Shown here: positions 1 through 6,662 of the stretch, piece by piece | How the letters are laid out: each line of letters starts with the position of its first letter | Numbering within the stretch: the first letter of the stretch is position 1 | The notes under the pieces: generated by a model | Seen by the model: the letters and a program-made list of their open reading frames with translations, nothing else | The model's database searches: none | Told to the model about the DNA's origin: nothing | From: JANNSX01 sp031403155 | Lineage (GTDB): Bacteria; Pseudomonadota; Alphaproteobacteria; Rhizobiales; Hyphomicrobiaceae | NCBI GenBank assembly: GCA_031403155.1 | Contig: JANNSX010000169.1 | Span: forward strand, 1 to 14,398 | Direction: 5' to 3' | Length of the DNA stretch: 14,398 bases | Position numbers and translations under genes: made by a program

Positions 1-209
1 GTCGACCCGCGAATCAGAGCTTGATCACCGACGTCTTGCGCTCCCTCCCCTCTCCTGCACGATCCAAAATATCACCGCCCCTCGTCACCAACGAGCGGCC
101 TTGCAAACCCGCGACCAGCATCGTTGACTTGGGACATCAGAACCTACGGGCGACGGCTTCGGTTTGGCGAGCACGATAGCTTGCCCCACCCATCACCCTC
201 ACCCCACCC
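1..209. other. left-edge non-coding stretch, downstream of the glutamate-synthase operon
   Basis: I see no convincing gene here. A 35-codon minus-strand ORF (121 to 14) exists, but it has no ribosome binding site and resembles nothing I know. The segment is C-rich on the plus strand. I found no clear hairpin-plus-U-tract terminator for the operon that ends at 210. Confidence 0.4.
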
Positions 210-1631
210 CTACCACCCAAAAACCTTATCAATCCCCGCCAACTTCACCCCCGTGAATGCCGACGCTTCGAACGACAGCGCCCGCAAATCCTCGGTCTCG
301 AGGTTGTGGACGGAGGACTTGCCGCAGGCTTTCGCCAGCATGGTGATCTCCATGGTCATGGCGGTGAGGTAGCGGGCGACGCGCTCGGCCCCGGCCGGCA
401 CCGACATGCGCTTCTCGAGCTCGGGGTCCTGGGTTGCGACGCCGACCGGGCACAGGCCGGTGTGGCAGTGGTGGCAGGCGCCGGGCGCGGTGCCGAGCTT
501 CTGGTAATCCTCCAGATATCGCGGCGCGTTGCAGCCCAAGGCCATCATCGCGCCGGTACCGATCATCACCGCGTCGGCGCCGAGCGCCAGGCACTTGGCG
601 ACGTCGACGCCGGTGCGAATGCCGCCTGAGATGACGAGGCTGACCTTGTCCGACATCCCCGCCTCGTCCAGCGACTCACGCGCGGCGCGGATGGCCGACA
701 TGGTCGGGATGCCCGTGTGATTGAGCAGCAGCTCTGGCGAAGCGCCCGTGCCGCCCTCGGCGCCATCGACGACGACGACATCGGCGCCGGCCTTGGCGGC
801 GATCGCCACATCGAAGCGCGGGCGCGTCGCCCCCATTTTGACGAAGATCGGCACCTGATAGTTGGTGGCGATCCTGAGCTCCTCGATCTTGACCGAGAGG
901 TCGTCGGCGCCGAGGAAATCCGGATGCCGCGCCGTCGAGCGCTGATCGACACCCTCGGGGAGCGTGCGCATTTTCGAGACGCGCGGAGAAATCTTCATGC
1001 CGAGCAGGAGCCCGCCGGTGCCGGGTTTCGCCCCCTGGCCCATGATGATCTCAAGTGCATCGGCGCGCCTGAGATGATCGAGGTCGAGACCGTATCGCGC
1101 GGGCGAAATCTGATAGAGCAGCCGCTGGGAGGCGGCGCGCTCCTCCTCGAGCATCCCGCCCTCGCCCGTACAGGTCATGGTGCCTACTTTGGAAGCGCCG
1201 TGGCCGAGCGCTGTCTTGGCCGAGGCCGACAGCGCGCCAAACGACATCGAGGCGATGTAGATCGGAATCTTGAGCTCCAGCGGGCGCTCGACGAGGCCGC
1301 GGCCGGCACCCAGCACCGTCGTCGTATTGCAGCTCTCGCGATAGCCTTCGAGCGGCAGGCGCGTCATCGAGGCCGGCACGAAGGTCAAATCATCGAAGGT
1401 CGGCAGCCGTTTGTTGAAGGTGTTGAAGCCGCGGACCTGATAGCGCCCGAGCTGCGCCAGCGCATGCACCTCGGCGATGGCTTCCGGTGTCCAGCGCGTC
1501 GAGCCGCCCTCGGCATAGGCGGTGGGGGAGCCTGCGCGCTTGCCCGCGATGGCGCCCTCGCCATAGGCGATCTCGGCCTCGGAAGGCATCGGGAAGGGAT
1601 ACTCGTAGGGCTTCGTCAGATCATGAGCCAT
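210..1631 (-). CDS. glxD: FMN-binding glutamate synthase family protein (GlxD / MgsC type large subunit)
   Basis: This 473-aa protein matches the FMN and iron-sulfur synthase domain of glutamate synthase as a free-standing subunit. It would carry out the reductive transfer of ammonia released by the partner amidotransferase onto a 2-oxo acid or related acceptor, in the cytoplasm. Visible signatures are GQGAKPGTGG at about residues 198-207, the FMN phosphate-site sequence SGGIRTG at 335-341, and a cysteine cluster C386-x2-C389-x4-C394 followed by PVGVATQ, as in the 3Fe-4S site of GltB. I chose the ATG at 1631 because homology begins there; the open frame upstream is only the antisense of the neighbour. 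The start overlaps the end of the GXGXG gene by 16 bp, with a GAGGG about 9 nt upstream, so translation is probably coupled. Homologues are called GlxD in rhizobia and MgsC (N-methylglutamate synthase) in methylotrophs. The gmaS and mgdABCD genes that would settle the methylamine role are not in this window, so the substrate is open. Confidence 0.9.
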   Translation of the reverse strand: MAHDLTKPYEYPFPMPSEAEIAYGEGAIAGKRAGSPTAYAEGGSTRWTPEAIAEVHALAQLGRYQVRGFNTFNKRLPTFDDLTFVPASMTRLPLEGYRESCNTTTVLGAGRGLVERPLELKIPIYIASMSFGALSASAKTALGHGASKVGTMTCTGEGGMLEEERAASQRLLYQISPARYGLDLDHLRRADALEIIMGQGAKPGTGGLLLGMKISPRVSKMRTLPEGVDQRSTARHPDFLGADDLSVKIEELRIATNYQVPIFVKMGATRPRFDVAIAAKAGADVVVVDGAEGGTGASPELLLNHTGIPTMSAIRAARESLDEAGMSDKVSLVISGGIRTGVDVAKCLALGADAVMIGTGAMMALGCNAPRYLEDYQKLGTAPGACHHCHTGLCPVGVATQDPELEKRMSVPAGAERVARYLTAMTMEITMLAKACGKSSVHNLETEDLRALSFEASAFTGVKLAGIDKVFGW

Positions 1632-2308
1632 GCGTTGGCATCCCTCGACTGGAAGTACCAGAGACGTTCGGCGGAGATGAGCTTCTTCCAGTCGCGGCGG
1701 CTGTCGGCGAGGCCGCGCGCCGCCAGGATGCCCTCGACCTCGGCCACCTCCTCCGCCGCCGGCTCGACGATCTTGGCGTCGACGCCGAGGCTCTCGATCT
1801 CGCCCGCGACCCACACCTGGCCGCGCCAGAGCGCGTCGGCGCAGGATTGCTTGGCGCCGCCCAGCGCGATGATCTTGCCGGCATGCGCCATGAAGCCCGA
1901 CTGATAACCGAGCTTGCCCTCGACGATGATCGTGCCGCCTTTCATCGCAACGCCGCAGCGCGGCCCGCAATCGCCCTTTACGTGGATGGTGCCGCCGAGC
2001 ATGGCCGCCCCCACCGACATGCCGGCATAGCCGCCGACGGTGATGTCGCCCTTGGCCTGCGCCTCGCCGGTGCCCCAGCCGGCATTGCCGTCGATGGTGA
2101 TCGTCGCGCCGGTGTTGAGGCCGCCGCAGTAATATCCGACGCTCCCCTGGAATCGGATGTTGACGCCGGGCGGCAGGCCGACGCCCAGATTATGCCGGGC
2201 GAGCGTGTTGCGGACGACGATCGGCTGGCCCGTGGCGCAGGCCGCCTGGATTTCGCGATGCACCTCGCGAATGGGGCGTTGCCCGACCTCGACGACGATC
2301 TCGCTCAC
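1616..2308 (-). CDS. glxC: GXGXG domain protein (GltB3-like; GlxC / MgsB subunit)
   Basis: This 230-aa protein corresponds to the C-terminal right-handed beta-helix (GXGXG) domain of glutamate synthase, encoded separately. Repeating glycine-rich turns run from about residue 55 to 168 (for example GSVGYYCGG, GNAGWGTG, GGYAGMSVG, GKLGYQSG), spaced roughly 20 residues apart as expected for the coils. In the fused enzyme this domain is structural and packs the amidotransferase against the FMN domain; the same scaffold role is inferred here. Its ATG at 2308 overlaps the stop of the amidotransferase gene by 4 bp (ATGA), and its own end overlaps the FMN subunit gene by 16 bp. The three subunits are therefore probably made at matched levels. 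Alternative names are MgsB and GltB domain 3. Confidence 0.88.
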   Translation of the reverse strand: MSEIVVEVGQRPIREVHREIQAACATGQPIVVRNTLARHNLGVGLPPGVNIRFQGSVGYYCGGLNTGATITIDGNAGWGTGEAQAKGDITVGGYAGMSVGAAMLGGTIHVKGDCGPRCGVAMKGGTIIVEGKLGYQSGFMAHAGKIIALGGAKQSCADALWRGQVWVAGEIESLGVDAKIVEPAAEEVAEVEGILAARGLADSRRDWKKLISAERLWYFQSRDANAWLMI

Positions 2309-3252
2309 GCCGCGATCCTCCGGTTGCCGACGCCCCAGAGCGCGGTGATCGAGGGGCCATCATAGTTGATGACGACGGCGTTCTCGTCTGGAGCGACGCG
2401 GCGCACGGCCTGCTCTTCGGTCGCGCCGATGAACTCGCCGCGCTGCTCGATGGTGACGAGCGGCTTCATCGCGAAGCGGTCCTTGGCGAAACCGATGCCG
2501 TCCGAATGGGCGATCATGTAGGTGAAGACGCCATCGATGGAGGAGATCGACTTGGTGAGCGCCTGCTGCAGGGTCAGGCCACTCTTCATCTGGTCGGAGA
2601 CCCACACGGCAATGAGCTCGCTGTCGTTTTGCGTCAGGAAACGGTAGCCCCGGCGCTCGAGCTTGGCGCGCCAGGTGTAGTAGTCGGTGATCTGGCCGTT
2701 GTGGACGATGGCGATATCGGGGAACGGGCGCGCCCAGAAGGGGTGGCTCGCATTGGGCAGCACCGAGCTTTCAGTTGCGAGCCGCGCGTGGCCGAGGCCG
2801 TGGGTTCCGATCATGGCGCGGACATTGTGCTTGGCATCGACATCACGCGCGCCGCCGATGTCTTTCACGATCTCGAGCGAGCGGCCGCAGCTCTGCACCT
2901 CGATGCGCTTGGAGATGCTGTCGGCGTCGAGGATCCAGCGGCCGAGATCCTTGGGCTCGCTGACGATCATGCGGACCGTGTAGTGCGCGGCTTCATCGGT
3001 GCGGACGGCCGGCTCCTCGAGGAAATCGGCACCGTGCGATTTGAGGATGGCGCGGAACTCGTCAAGGTCAGCGCCGAGCTTGCCCCGGTCGAAGCCCATG
3101 AGACGGAGAATGAAGCCCGCGTCGCGGGCCGGCCCATAGACGGCAAAGCCCGTGCTATCGGCGCCCCGATGCTCCTGCGCGTCCATCAGCTCGACAAGGT
3201 CTTGACCGACCTTGCCGGATGAATTCAGGATACGGCCGGCAATACCGCACAT
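2305..3252 (-). CDS. glxB: class II glutamine amidotransferase subunit (PurF/GltB1-like; GlxB / MgsA)
   Basis: This 315-aa protein starts MCGIAG, so Cys2 becomes the N-terminal nucleophile after methionine removal, as in Ntn-type (class II) glutaminases. Further family residues are visible: EHRGADSTG (27-35), HGLGHARLAT with R157, the HNGQITD segment with N185-G186, and the glutamine-binding aspartate D210 in TQNDSELIA. It should hydrolyse glutamine and pass ammonia to the FMN subunit. The ATG at 3252 is supported by GAGGAG at 3259-3264 with a 6-nt spacer; the long in-frame extension upstream is antisense to the regulator gene. It is the first gene of the minus-strand operon. A probable promoter (TTGCAA at 3313-3318, TATTCA at 3290-3295, 17-nt spacer) and a palindrome on its -10 box lie just upstream. 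The exact acceptor chemistry (glutamate versus N-methylglutamate synthesis) cannot be read from this subunit. Confidence 0.9.
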   Translation of the reverse strand: MCGIAGRILNSSGKVGQDLVELMDAQEHRGADSTGFAVYGPARDAGFILRLMGFDRGKLGADLDEFRAILKSHGADFLEEPAVRTDEAAHYTVRMIVSEPKDLGRWILDADSISKRIEVQSCGRSLEIVKDIGGARDVDAKHNVRAMIGTHGLGHARLATESSVLPNASHPFWARPFPDIAIVHNGQITDYYTWRAKLERRGYRFLTQNDSELIAVWVSDQMKSGLTLQQALTKSISSIDGVFTYMIAHSDGIGFAKDRFAMKPLVTIEQRGEFIGATEEQAVRRVAPDENAVVINYDGPSITALWGVGNRRIAA

Positions 3253-3282
3253 GGGTCGCTCCTCATCGTGGCCCTGGACATG

Positions 3283-3304
3283 TGGATACTGAATACAGTA
3301 TCCA
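3283..3304. promoter_or_regulatory. perfect palindromic operator, probable GntR/FCD regulator site
   Basis: Two exact 9-bp arms, TGGATACTG (3283-3291) and CAGTATCCA (3296-3304), flank a 4-nt AATA spacer. The site lies between a divergent GntR-family gene and the operon it faces, the classic arrangement for local control. It covers the likely -10 box of the minus-strand operon. The size and symmetry suit a dimeric winged-helix FadR-type regulator. The match to the neighbouring regulator is inference. Confidence 0.75.
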
Positions 3305-3318
3305 GTGTTGTGTTGCAA
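3290..3318 (-). promoter_or_regulatory. putative sigma70 promoter of the glutamate-synthase-like operon
   Basis: Read on the minus strand, TTGCAA (3318-3313) and TATTCA (3295-3290) are separated by exactly 17 nt. This would place the start of transcription near 3283 and give a leader of about 30 nt before the ATG at 3252. The -10 box falls inside the palindrome, which would give repression by occlusion. Confidence 0.5.
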
Positions 3319-3333
3319 TAACTCTAGATCCAC

Positions 3334-3340
3334 GAGGAAG
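3334..3340 (+). promoter_or_regulatory. ribosome binding site selecting a TTG start
   Basis: GAGGAAG lies 5 nt before TTG at 3346. This fixes the regulator's start at a non-ATG codon and gives an N-terminus that matches the family. Confidence 0.7.
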
Positions 3341-3345
3341 CCCGG

Positions 3346-4014
3346 TTGTTCACTGAGATCAGCCGCAAGCGAACGAGGCTCGCCGACGAGGTCTACGCCC
3401 AGGTGCTCGACGCCGTGCATCGTGGCGCCATTGCGCCCGACCAGCGGATCGTCCAGGAGCGGCTGGCGGAGGATCTCAACATCTCGCGCACGCCTGTGCG
3501 CGAGGCGCTGTTGCGGCTCGAGCAGGACGGCATCCTGGTTGCAGCCGGCACCGGCGGCTTCGTCATCCGCACGATCACCGAGGACGAGGTCAAGGAGATC
3601 TACGAGGCCCGTACCGCCGTCGAGGTCCAGGCGGCGCGGCTGCTGGCGTCGGCCCGCGACGGGACGCGCAACGCCGTCATCCGCGACACCATAAAGAAGA
3701 GAGAGAAGCTCAAATCGCAGAGCACGCGCGATTACTTCGAGGCGAACCGCAGCATCCACCGCTGCATCGTCGAGCAGACGCGGAACCGCTACCTCGTCGA
3801 GATGTTCGACACGATCTGGAACCGTGGCTTCTCGTTTCACCTGTTCGCGGCGATCGGCAGCCGCAACCTCGCGAAGTCGCTCGGCGACCACGTGAGCCTC
3901 ATCGAGGCCATCGAAAGCGGCGATGTCGAGCGGACGGCTGTGGTTTTCCAGGATCACATTACCGACGGCCTGGATTTGCAGATCGCCGCGCTGAAGGCGG
4001 CGCGGGAAAGCTAG
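3346..4014 (+). CDS. GntR family transcriptional regulator, FCD (FadR-like) subfamily
   Basis: This 222-aa protein has an N-terminal winged helix-turn-helix (about residues 10-75), including the recognition segment NISRTPVREALLRLEQDG typical of GntR proteins. An all-helical FCD effector domain follows (about 80-215). Candidate metal-coordinating residues of the FCD pocket are H138, H182 and H204; the usual acidic first ligand appears to be replaced by N134. The start is TTG at 3346, supported by GAGGAAG at 3334-3340 with a 5-nt spacer; no in-frame ATG precedes it. The gene is divergent from the split glutamate-synthase operon, and a perfect palindrome lies in the 93-bp gap, so it probably controls that operon and itself. 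FCD regulators usually bind small carboxylic acids or amino-acid-like ligands; the ligand is not deducible. Confidence 0.9.
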   Translation: MFTEISRKRTRLADEVYAQVLDAVHRGAIAPDQRIVQERLAEDLNISRTPVREALLRLEQDGILVAAGTGGFVIRTITEDEVKEIYEARTAVEVQAARLLASARDGTRNAVIRDTIKKREKLKSQSTRDYFEANRSIHRCIVEQTRNRYLVEMFDTIWNRGFSFHLFAAIGSRNLAKSLGDHVSLIEAIESGDVERTAVVFQDHITDGLDLQIAALKAARES

Positions 4015-4021
4015 AGCGAAT

Positions 4022-4039
4022 CTCACGCGCTCGTGTGAG
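4022..4039 (+). terminator. short hairpin after the GntR gene
   Basis: TCACGCG (4023-4029) and CGTGTGA (4032-4038) can pair, with one G-U pair, just 8 nt after the regulator's stop codon. There is no U-tract, so termination here is only possible. Confidence 0.35.
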
Positions 4040-4079
4040 TGAGCCTTGCTGCCAGGGTCGATGACGGTCAGGACCGCGC

Positions 4080-4387
4080 CGCTTACTTTCCTCCCCCTAA
4101 CTATGGGGGAGGACGGCGCGCCTTGGACTTAGGCGCGCCTAGGTGGGGGTGTTGGTTCGGCGACGCGAGAAGTGTGGGGCCGGCGAGTGCTCTCGCATGG
4201 CAACGGCAGACTCATCCACCAAACCCGCGAGCCTTATCGTAGCGAACCGTTCGTTGGGCATCGGGTTGACAGCAGAATCGAGACCGCTGCACGAGCACCC
4301 CCACCTATGTTCGCCTAAGGGCTTAGCTGGCGCTAAACCCAAGGCGAACAGTCCTCCCCCATAGAAAGGGGGAGGAAAGGTGAAGCG
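4080..4387. repeat. MITE-like palindromic intergenic element with terminal hairpins
   Basis: The ends are inverted copies: 4086-4114 and 4351-4379 match over about 29 bp with three differences in the loop, and the similarity extends outwards (CGCTT at 4080, AAGCG at 4387). Each end also folds on itself: CCTCCCCC/GGGGGAGG at 4090-4097/4105-4112 and again at 4353-4360/4368-4375. Further in, AGGTGGGGGTG (4141-4151) is mirrored at 4298-4308 with related flanks. On the left side two GGCGCGCC words sit at 4115 and 4132. The core (about 4152-4295) is not obviously repeated. No transposase is present, and ORFs reading through it look like chance. It fills most of the 386-bp gap between two convergent genes and could end transcription from both sides. 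Confidence 0.75.
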
Positions 4388-4400
4388 TCCTCTCAGAGAG

Positions 4401-5261
4401 CTAATTCGACAGCGCGACCCGCCCATCCGGCGTATCGATGCTGACCTTGACCGAGGTGATCGTGGCGGCGCCGACCGGTGTCGGCAGCGTCACGTAATAG
4501 GGTACGAAGATCTTCGCCTCGGGAACCGGGATCAGCCAGATCTCGATGCCGTCGGTGGAGGCCATGAATTTGGTCTCCTTGTTCATCTTGTGGCCCGAGA
4601 TCGGCACGTACTTGACCTTGCAAACGAAGGCGTCGGCGCCTTCGAGCTTCTCGTTACGCGCATGCGTGAAGATGAGGTCGAAGCGCTGCTTGCCGTCGAA
4701 AATCGGGATCTTGCGCTTGCAGGGATTGACGCCGGCGACCTTGCCGCCGACAGGCGCTGTCACAGCCATGACCGCGCTCAGTGGATCGAGCACGCCCTTA
4801 AGTTGCGCCTCCGTCACCGGCACGCGGCCGGGCGAGGGCTGGATCGGCGGTACCGAGGTCACCTTCGTCACCGCGCTCTTGCGGAAGCGCATGTCAATGC
4901 GGCCCGATTTGCTCGAGCCTTCGAAGGAGAAGGCGTAGGCCGCCGGTTGCGGCTTGCCGCTCGCGACCTTGCCGAGGCTCTGCGTGAATCCCGACCAGGT
5001 GAAAGCGCCCATCACGGCGCTGAGCTTCGTGTTGCCCCTGAGCGTGTACTCGCCGTTCTTAACGGCGGAGGAAAAGACGAAGTTGCCGAGCTCCATGCCG
5101 TTCCAGGCGATGCTGTACACGGCATCGACCTTGGCCGGGAAGCCGTCCTTCTCATCGGCTGCCACAGATCCAGCGGAACCCATGGAGAAGGCAAGAAGAA
5201 ACACTGCGGCGGTTCTTGCCACAGGCGTGCAAACGCGGGCCCAGCCCCTAAGACTCGACAT
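4401..5261 (-). CDS. DUF3108 domain-containing protein, exported
   Basis: This 286-aa protein, from the preferred ATG at 5261, has a clear signal peptide: basic start SSLRGWARVCTPVAR, hydrophobic stretch TAAVFLLAFSMGSAG, and probable cleavage near SVAA/DEK at about residues 35-36. The mature part begins KVDAVYSIAWNGMELGNF and shows the beta-rich pattern of the DUF3108 family, with lysine- and glycine-rich strands and two cysteines (NPCKRK, FVCKVK) that could form a disulfide. The function is unknown; the location should be periplasmic. Longer in-frame starts at 5345 or 5318 lack a ribosome binding site, whereas GAGGG precedes 5261 closely. It diverges from rplU with 314 bp between the starts and converges on the palindromic element. 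Confidence 0.8.
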   Translation of the reverse strand: MSSLRGWARVCTPVARTAAVFLLAFSMGSAGSVAADEKDGFPAKVDAVYSIAWNGMELGNFVFSSAVKNGEYTLRGNTKLSAVMGAFTWSGFTQSLGKVASGKPQPAAYAFSFEGSSKSGRIDMRFRKSAVTKVTSVPPIQPSPGRVPVTEAQLKGVLDPLSAVMAVTAPVGGKVAGVNPCKRKIPIFDGKQRFDLIFTHARNEKLEGADAFVCKVKYVPISGHKMNKETKFMASTDGIEIWLIPVPEAKIFVPYYVTLPTPVGAATITSVKVSIDTPDGRVALSN

Positions 5262-5416
5262 GTCCCTCAAACCCCGAACACAACAGCCACTGACGCAACT
5301 AAGGTCGCTTTCCGACATTTCTGTGAAGCCTACTCTGATGGGCATTGGTAAACAAATCCATCACCTGCGTGCCATGCTGAATTTTCTTCCACTGTATTCG
5401 CGAGCCGATGTTCCGT

Positions 5417-5444
5417 TTGACTTTGGATGCGCCGCGACTATAGT
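5417..5444 (+). promoter_or_regulatory. probable housekeeping promoter of rplU-rpmA
   Basis: TTGACT (5417-5422) and TATAGT (5439-5444), 16 nt apart, make the best promoter-like pair in the window. It suits a constitutive ribosomal protein operon. It leaves a leader of about 125 nt before the rplU ATG at 5576. Confidence 0.6.
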
Positions 5445-5456
5445 CCCCGCCCGCGT

Positions 5457-5539
5457 GGCCGGAGGCAAGCTCCGGCCGAATGCGCTATCCGAGGCTCCGG
5501 GCGGCAAGCCCCCCAGCAAGTCCGCGGCTCAGGTCGCGG
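5457..5539 (+). promoter_or_regulatory. GC-rich structured leader of rplU
   Basis: Three local hairpins lie in the rplU leader. GGCCGGAG/CTCCGGCC (5457-5464/5470-5477) has a GCAAG loop, GGGC/GCCC (5499-5502/5508-5511) has a GGCAA loop, and CCGCG/CGCGG sits at 5522-5526/5535-5539. The first two share the word GGCAAGC at the loop and 3' stem. No U-tract follows, so this is not a simple terminator. Autoregulation by L21 is a possibility only. Confidence 0.4.
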
Positions 5540-5575
5540 CGCCGAAGGATGCGGGACAAGAAAAGGACGAACCGC

Positions 5576-6244
5576 ATGTACGCTGTCATCAAGACAGGCG
5601 GCAAGCAATACCGCGTTGCCCCCGACGACATCCTCGATATCGAAAAGCTCGACGCCAAGGTTGGCGAGATCATTCAGCTCTCCGAAGTGCTGATGCTCGG
5701 CGGCAATGGCACGACTGAGGTCGGCAAGCCGATGATCTCGGGCGCCTCCGTCGCCGCCGAGGTGATCGAGCAAGGCCGCTCCGCCAAGGTCATCATCTTC
5801 AAGAAGCGCCGCCGCAAGAATTCGCGCCGCAAGAACGGCCATCGCCAACACCAGACGACGGTCCGGATCACCGAGATCCTGACCGGCGGCAGTGCGCCCG
5901 ATAAGAGCAAGGCCAAAGGCCCGGTGCGTCCGGTTCGCAGCACGGGTGGCGGTATGGCTAGCATCGGCGGCGGCAAGGCCTTCGCGTTGCTGTCGGGGCC
6001 CGACGGCACGGCCGATGACCTCACCCTCATTGGCGGCGTCGGCGAGAAGATCGGCGAGAAGCTCAACGCCATGGGTATCTATCACTTCTGGCAGGTGGCC
6101 GCGATGTCATCCGCCGATATCGAGAAAGTCGAGAGCGACCTGGGCTTCCAGGGCCGCGTCGAGCGCGAGGATTGGATCGAGCAGGCCAAGGAACTGATGG
6201 CCGGCAAAGCGCCGCGCGCCAAGACGGATCGCGATCGCACGTAA
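5576..6244 (+). CDS. rplU: 50S ribosomal protein L21 with C-terminal helix-hairpin-helix extension
   Basis: Residues 1 to about 104 are a standard L21 (MYAVIKTGGKQYRV at the start, the basic loop KKRRRKNSRRKNGHRQ at 76-91, VRITEIL near the end), which binds 23S rRNA in the large subunit. The protein continues to 222 aa, about twice the usual length of 100-105. A low-complexity linker (about 105-145) is followed by a helix-hairpin-helix-like domain (147-207: LTLIGGVGEKIGEKLNAMG, then FWQVAAMSSADIEKVE), similar to the nuclease-associated helix-3-turn-helix domain seen fused to L21 in other alphaproteobacteria. The ATG at 5576 is preceded by AAGGA with about 8 nt spacing, and the L21 N-terminus confirms it; the longer frame upstream is leader. 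rpmA follows 35 bp downstream in the same transcript. Confidence 0.95.
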   Translation: MYAVIKTGGKQYRVAPDDILDIEKLDAKVGEIIQLSEVLMLGGNGTTEVGKPMISGASVAAEVIEQGRSAKVIIFKKRRRKNSRRKNGHRQHQTTVRITEILTGGSAPDKSKAKGPVRPVRSTGGGMASIGGGKAFALLSGPDGTADDLTLIGGVGEKIGEKLNAMGIYHFWQVAAMSSADIEKVESDLGFQGRVEREDWIEQAKELMAGKAPRAKTDRDRT

Positions 6245-6279
6245 GATGGGTTGTGCTAGAAATTTGCGAGGACTGAACG

Positions 6280-6543
6280 ATGGCACATAAGAAAGCAGGC
6301 GGCTCGTCACGCAACGGCCGCGATACGGCGGGCCGGCGGCTCGGCGTCAAGAAGTTCGGCGGCGAGAATGTCATTTCCGGTAACATCATCGTCCGCCAAC
6401 GCGGCACGAAATGGCATCCCGGTAACGGCGTCGGCATGGGCACCGATCACACGATCTTCGCCCGCCGCGACGGTACGGTCGAATTCAAGACCTCGAGCCA
6501 GGGCCGGATCTACATTTCGGTGGTCGAAGGCGCGGCGAAGTAG
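6280..6543 (+). CDS. rpmA: 50S ribosomal protein L27
   Basis: This is a full-length 87-aa L27. It begins MAHKKAGGSSRNGRDT and continues with GVKKFGGE and the RQRGTKWHPG motif. The N-terminal tail reaches the peptidyl transferase centre and starts directly at AHKKAGG, so the processed N-terminal extension found in Firmicutes is absent. GAGGA upstream supports the ATG at 6280. It sits 35 bp after rplU, the conserved pairing. The GNAT acetyltransferase and obgE genes that often follow in related genomes are not here; a convergent amidotransferase gene comes next. Confidence 0.97.
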   Translation: MAHKKAGGSSRNGRDTAGRRLGVKKFGGENVISGNIIVRQRGTKWHPGNGVGMGTDHTIFARRDGTVEFKTSSQGRIYISVVEGAAK

Positions 6544-6570
6544 ACTCGTCGCTTGATCGCCTATAATTTT

Positions 6571-6620
6571 GGCCGCGGGGCCGGATGCCGTGCGCTATCG
6601 CGGCACCTGTCCCCGCGGCC
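6571..6620 (+). terminator. large branched hairpin at the end of rplU-rpmA
   Basis: A perfect 10-bp outer stem (GGCCGCGGGG at 6571-6580, CCCCGCGGCC at 6611-6620) encloses an inner TGCCG/CGGCA stem (6586-6590/6601-6605). It stands 27 nt after the rpmA stop and 43 nt before the end of the convergent gene, a position that suits a shared transcription end. No U-tract follows on either strand, so it is not a textbook intrinsic terminator. Confidence 0.5.
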
Positions 6621-6662
6621 TTGCCGTTTCCAAGACGCAATACTCACACGGAAACCGCAGCT

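Noticed and set aside
14..121. 35-aa minus-strand ORF at the left edge
   Set aside because: No Shine-Dalgarno, an in-frame stop shortly upstream, and no recognisable product; chance is likely.
717..1904. 395-codon plus-strand ORF opposite the FMN subunit gene
   Set aside because: It is antisense to a gene with clear homology and conserved motifs, has an arginine/glycine-rich composition typical of GC-rich shadow frames, and shows no family signature.
4039..4426. Short ORFs on both strands inside the palindromic element
   Set aside because: They run through the inverted arms (runs of prolines from CCCCC), lack ribosome binding sites and look like repeat-derived chance frames.
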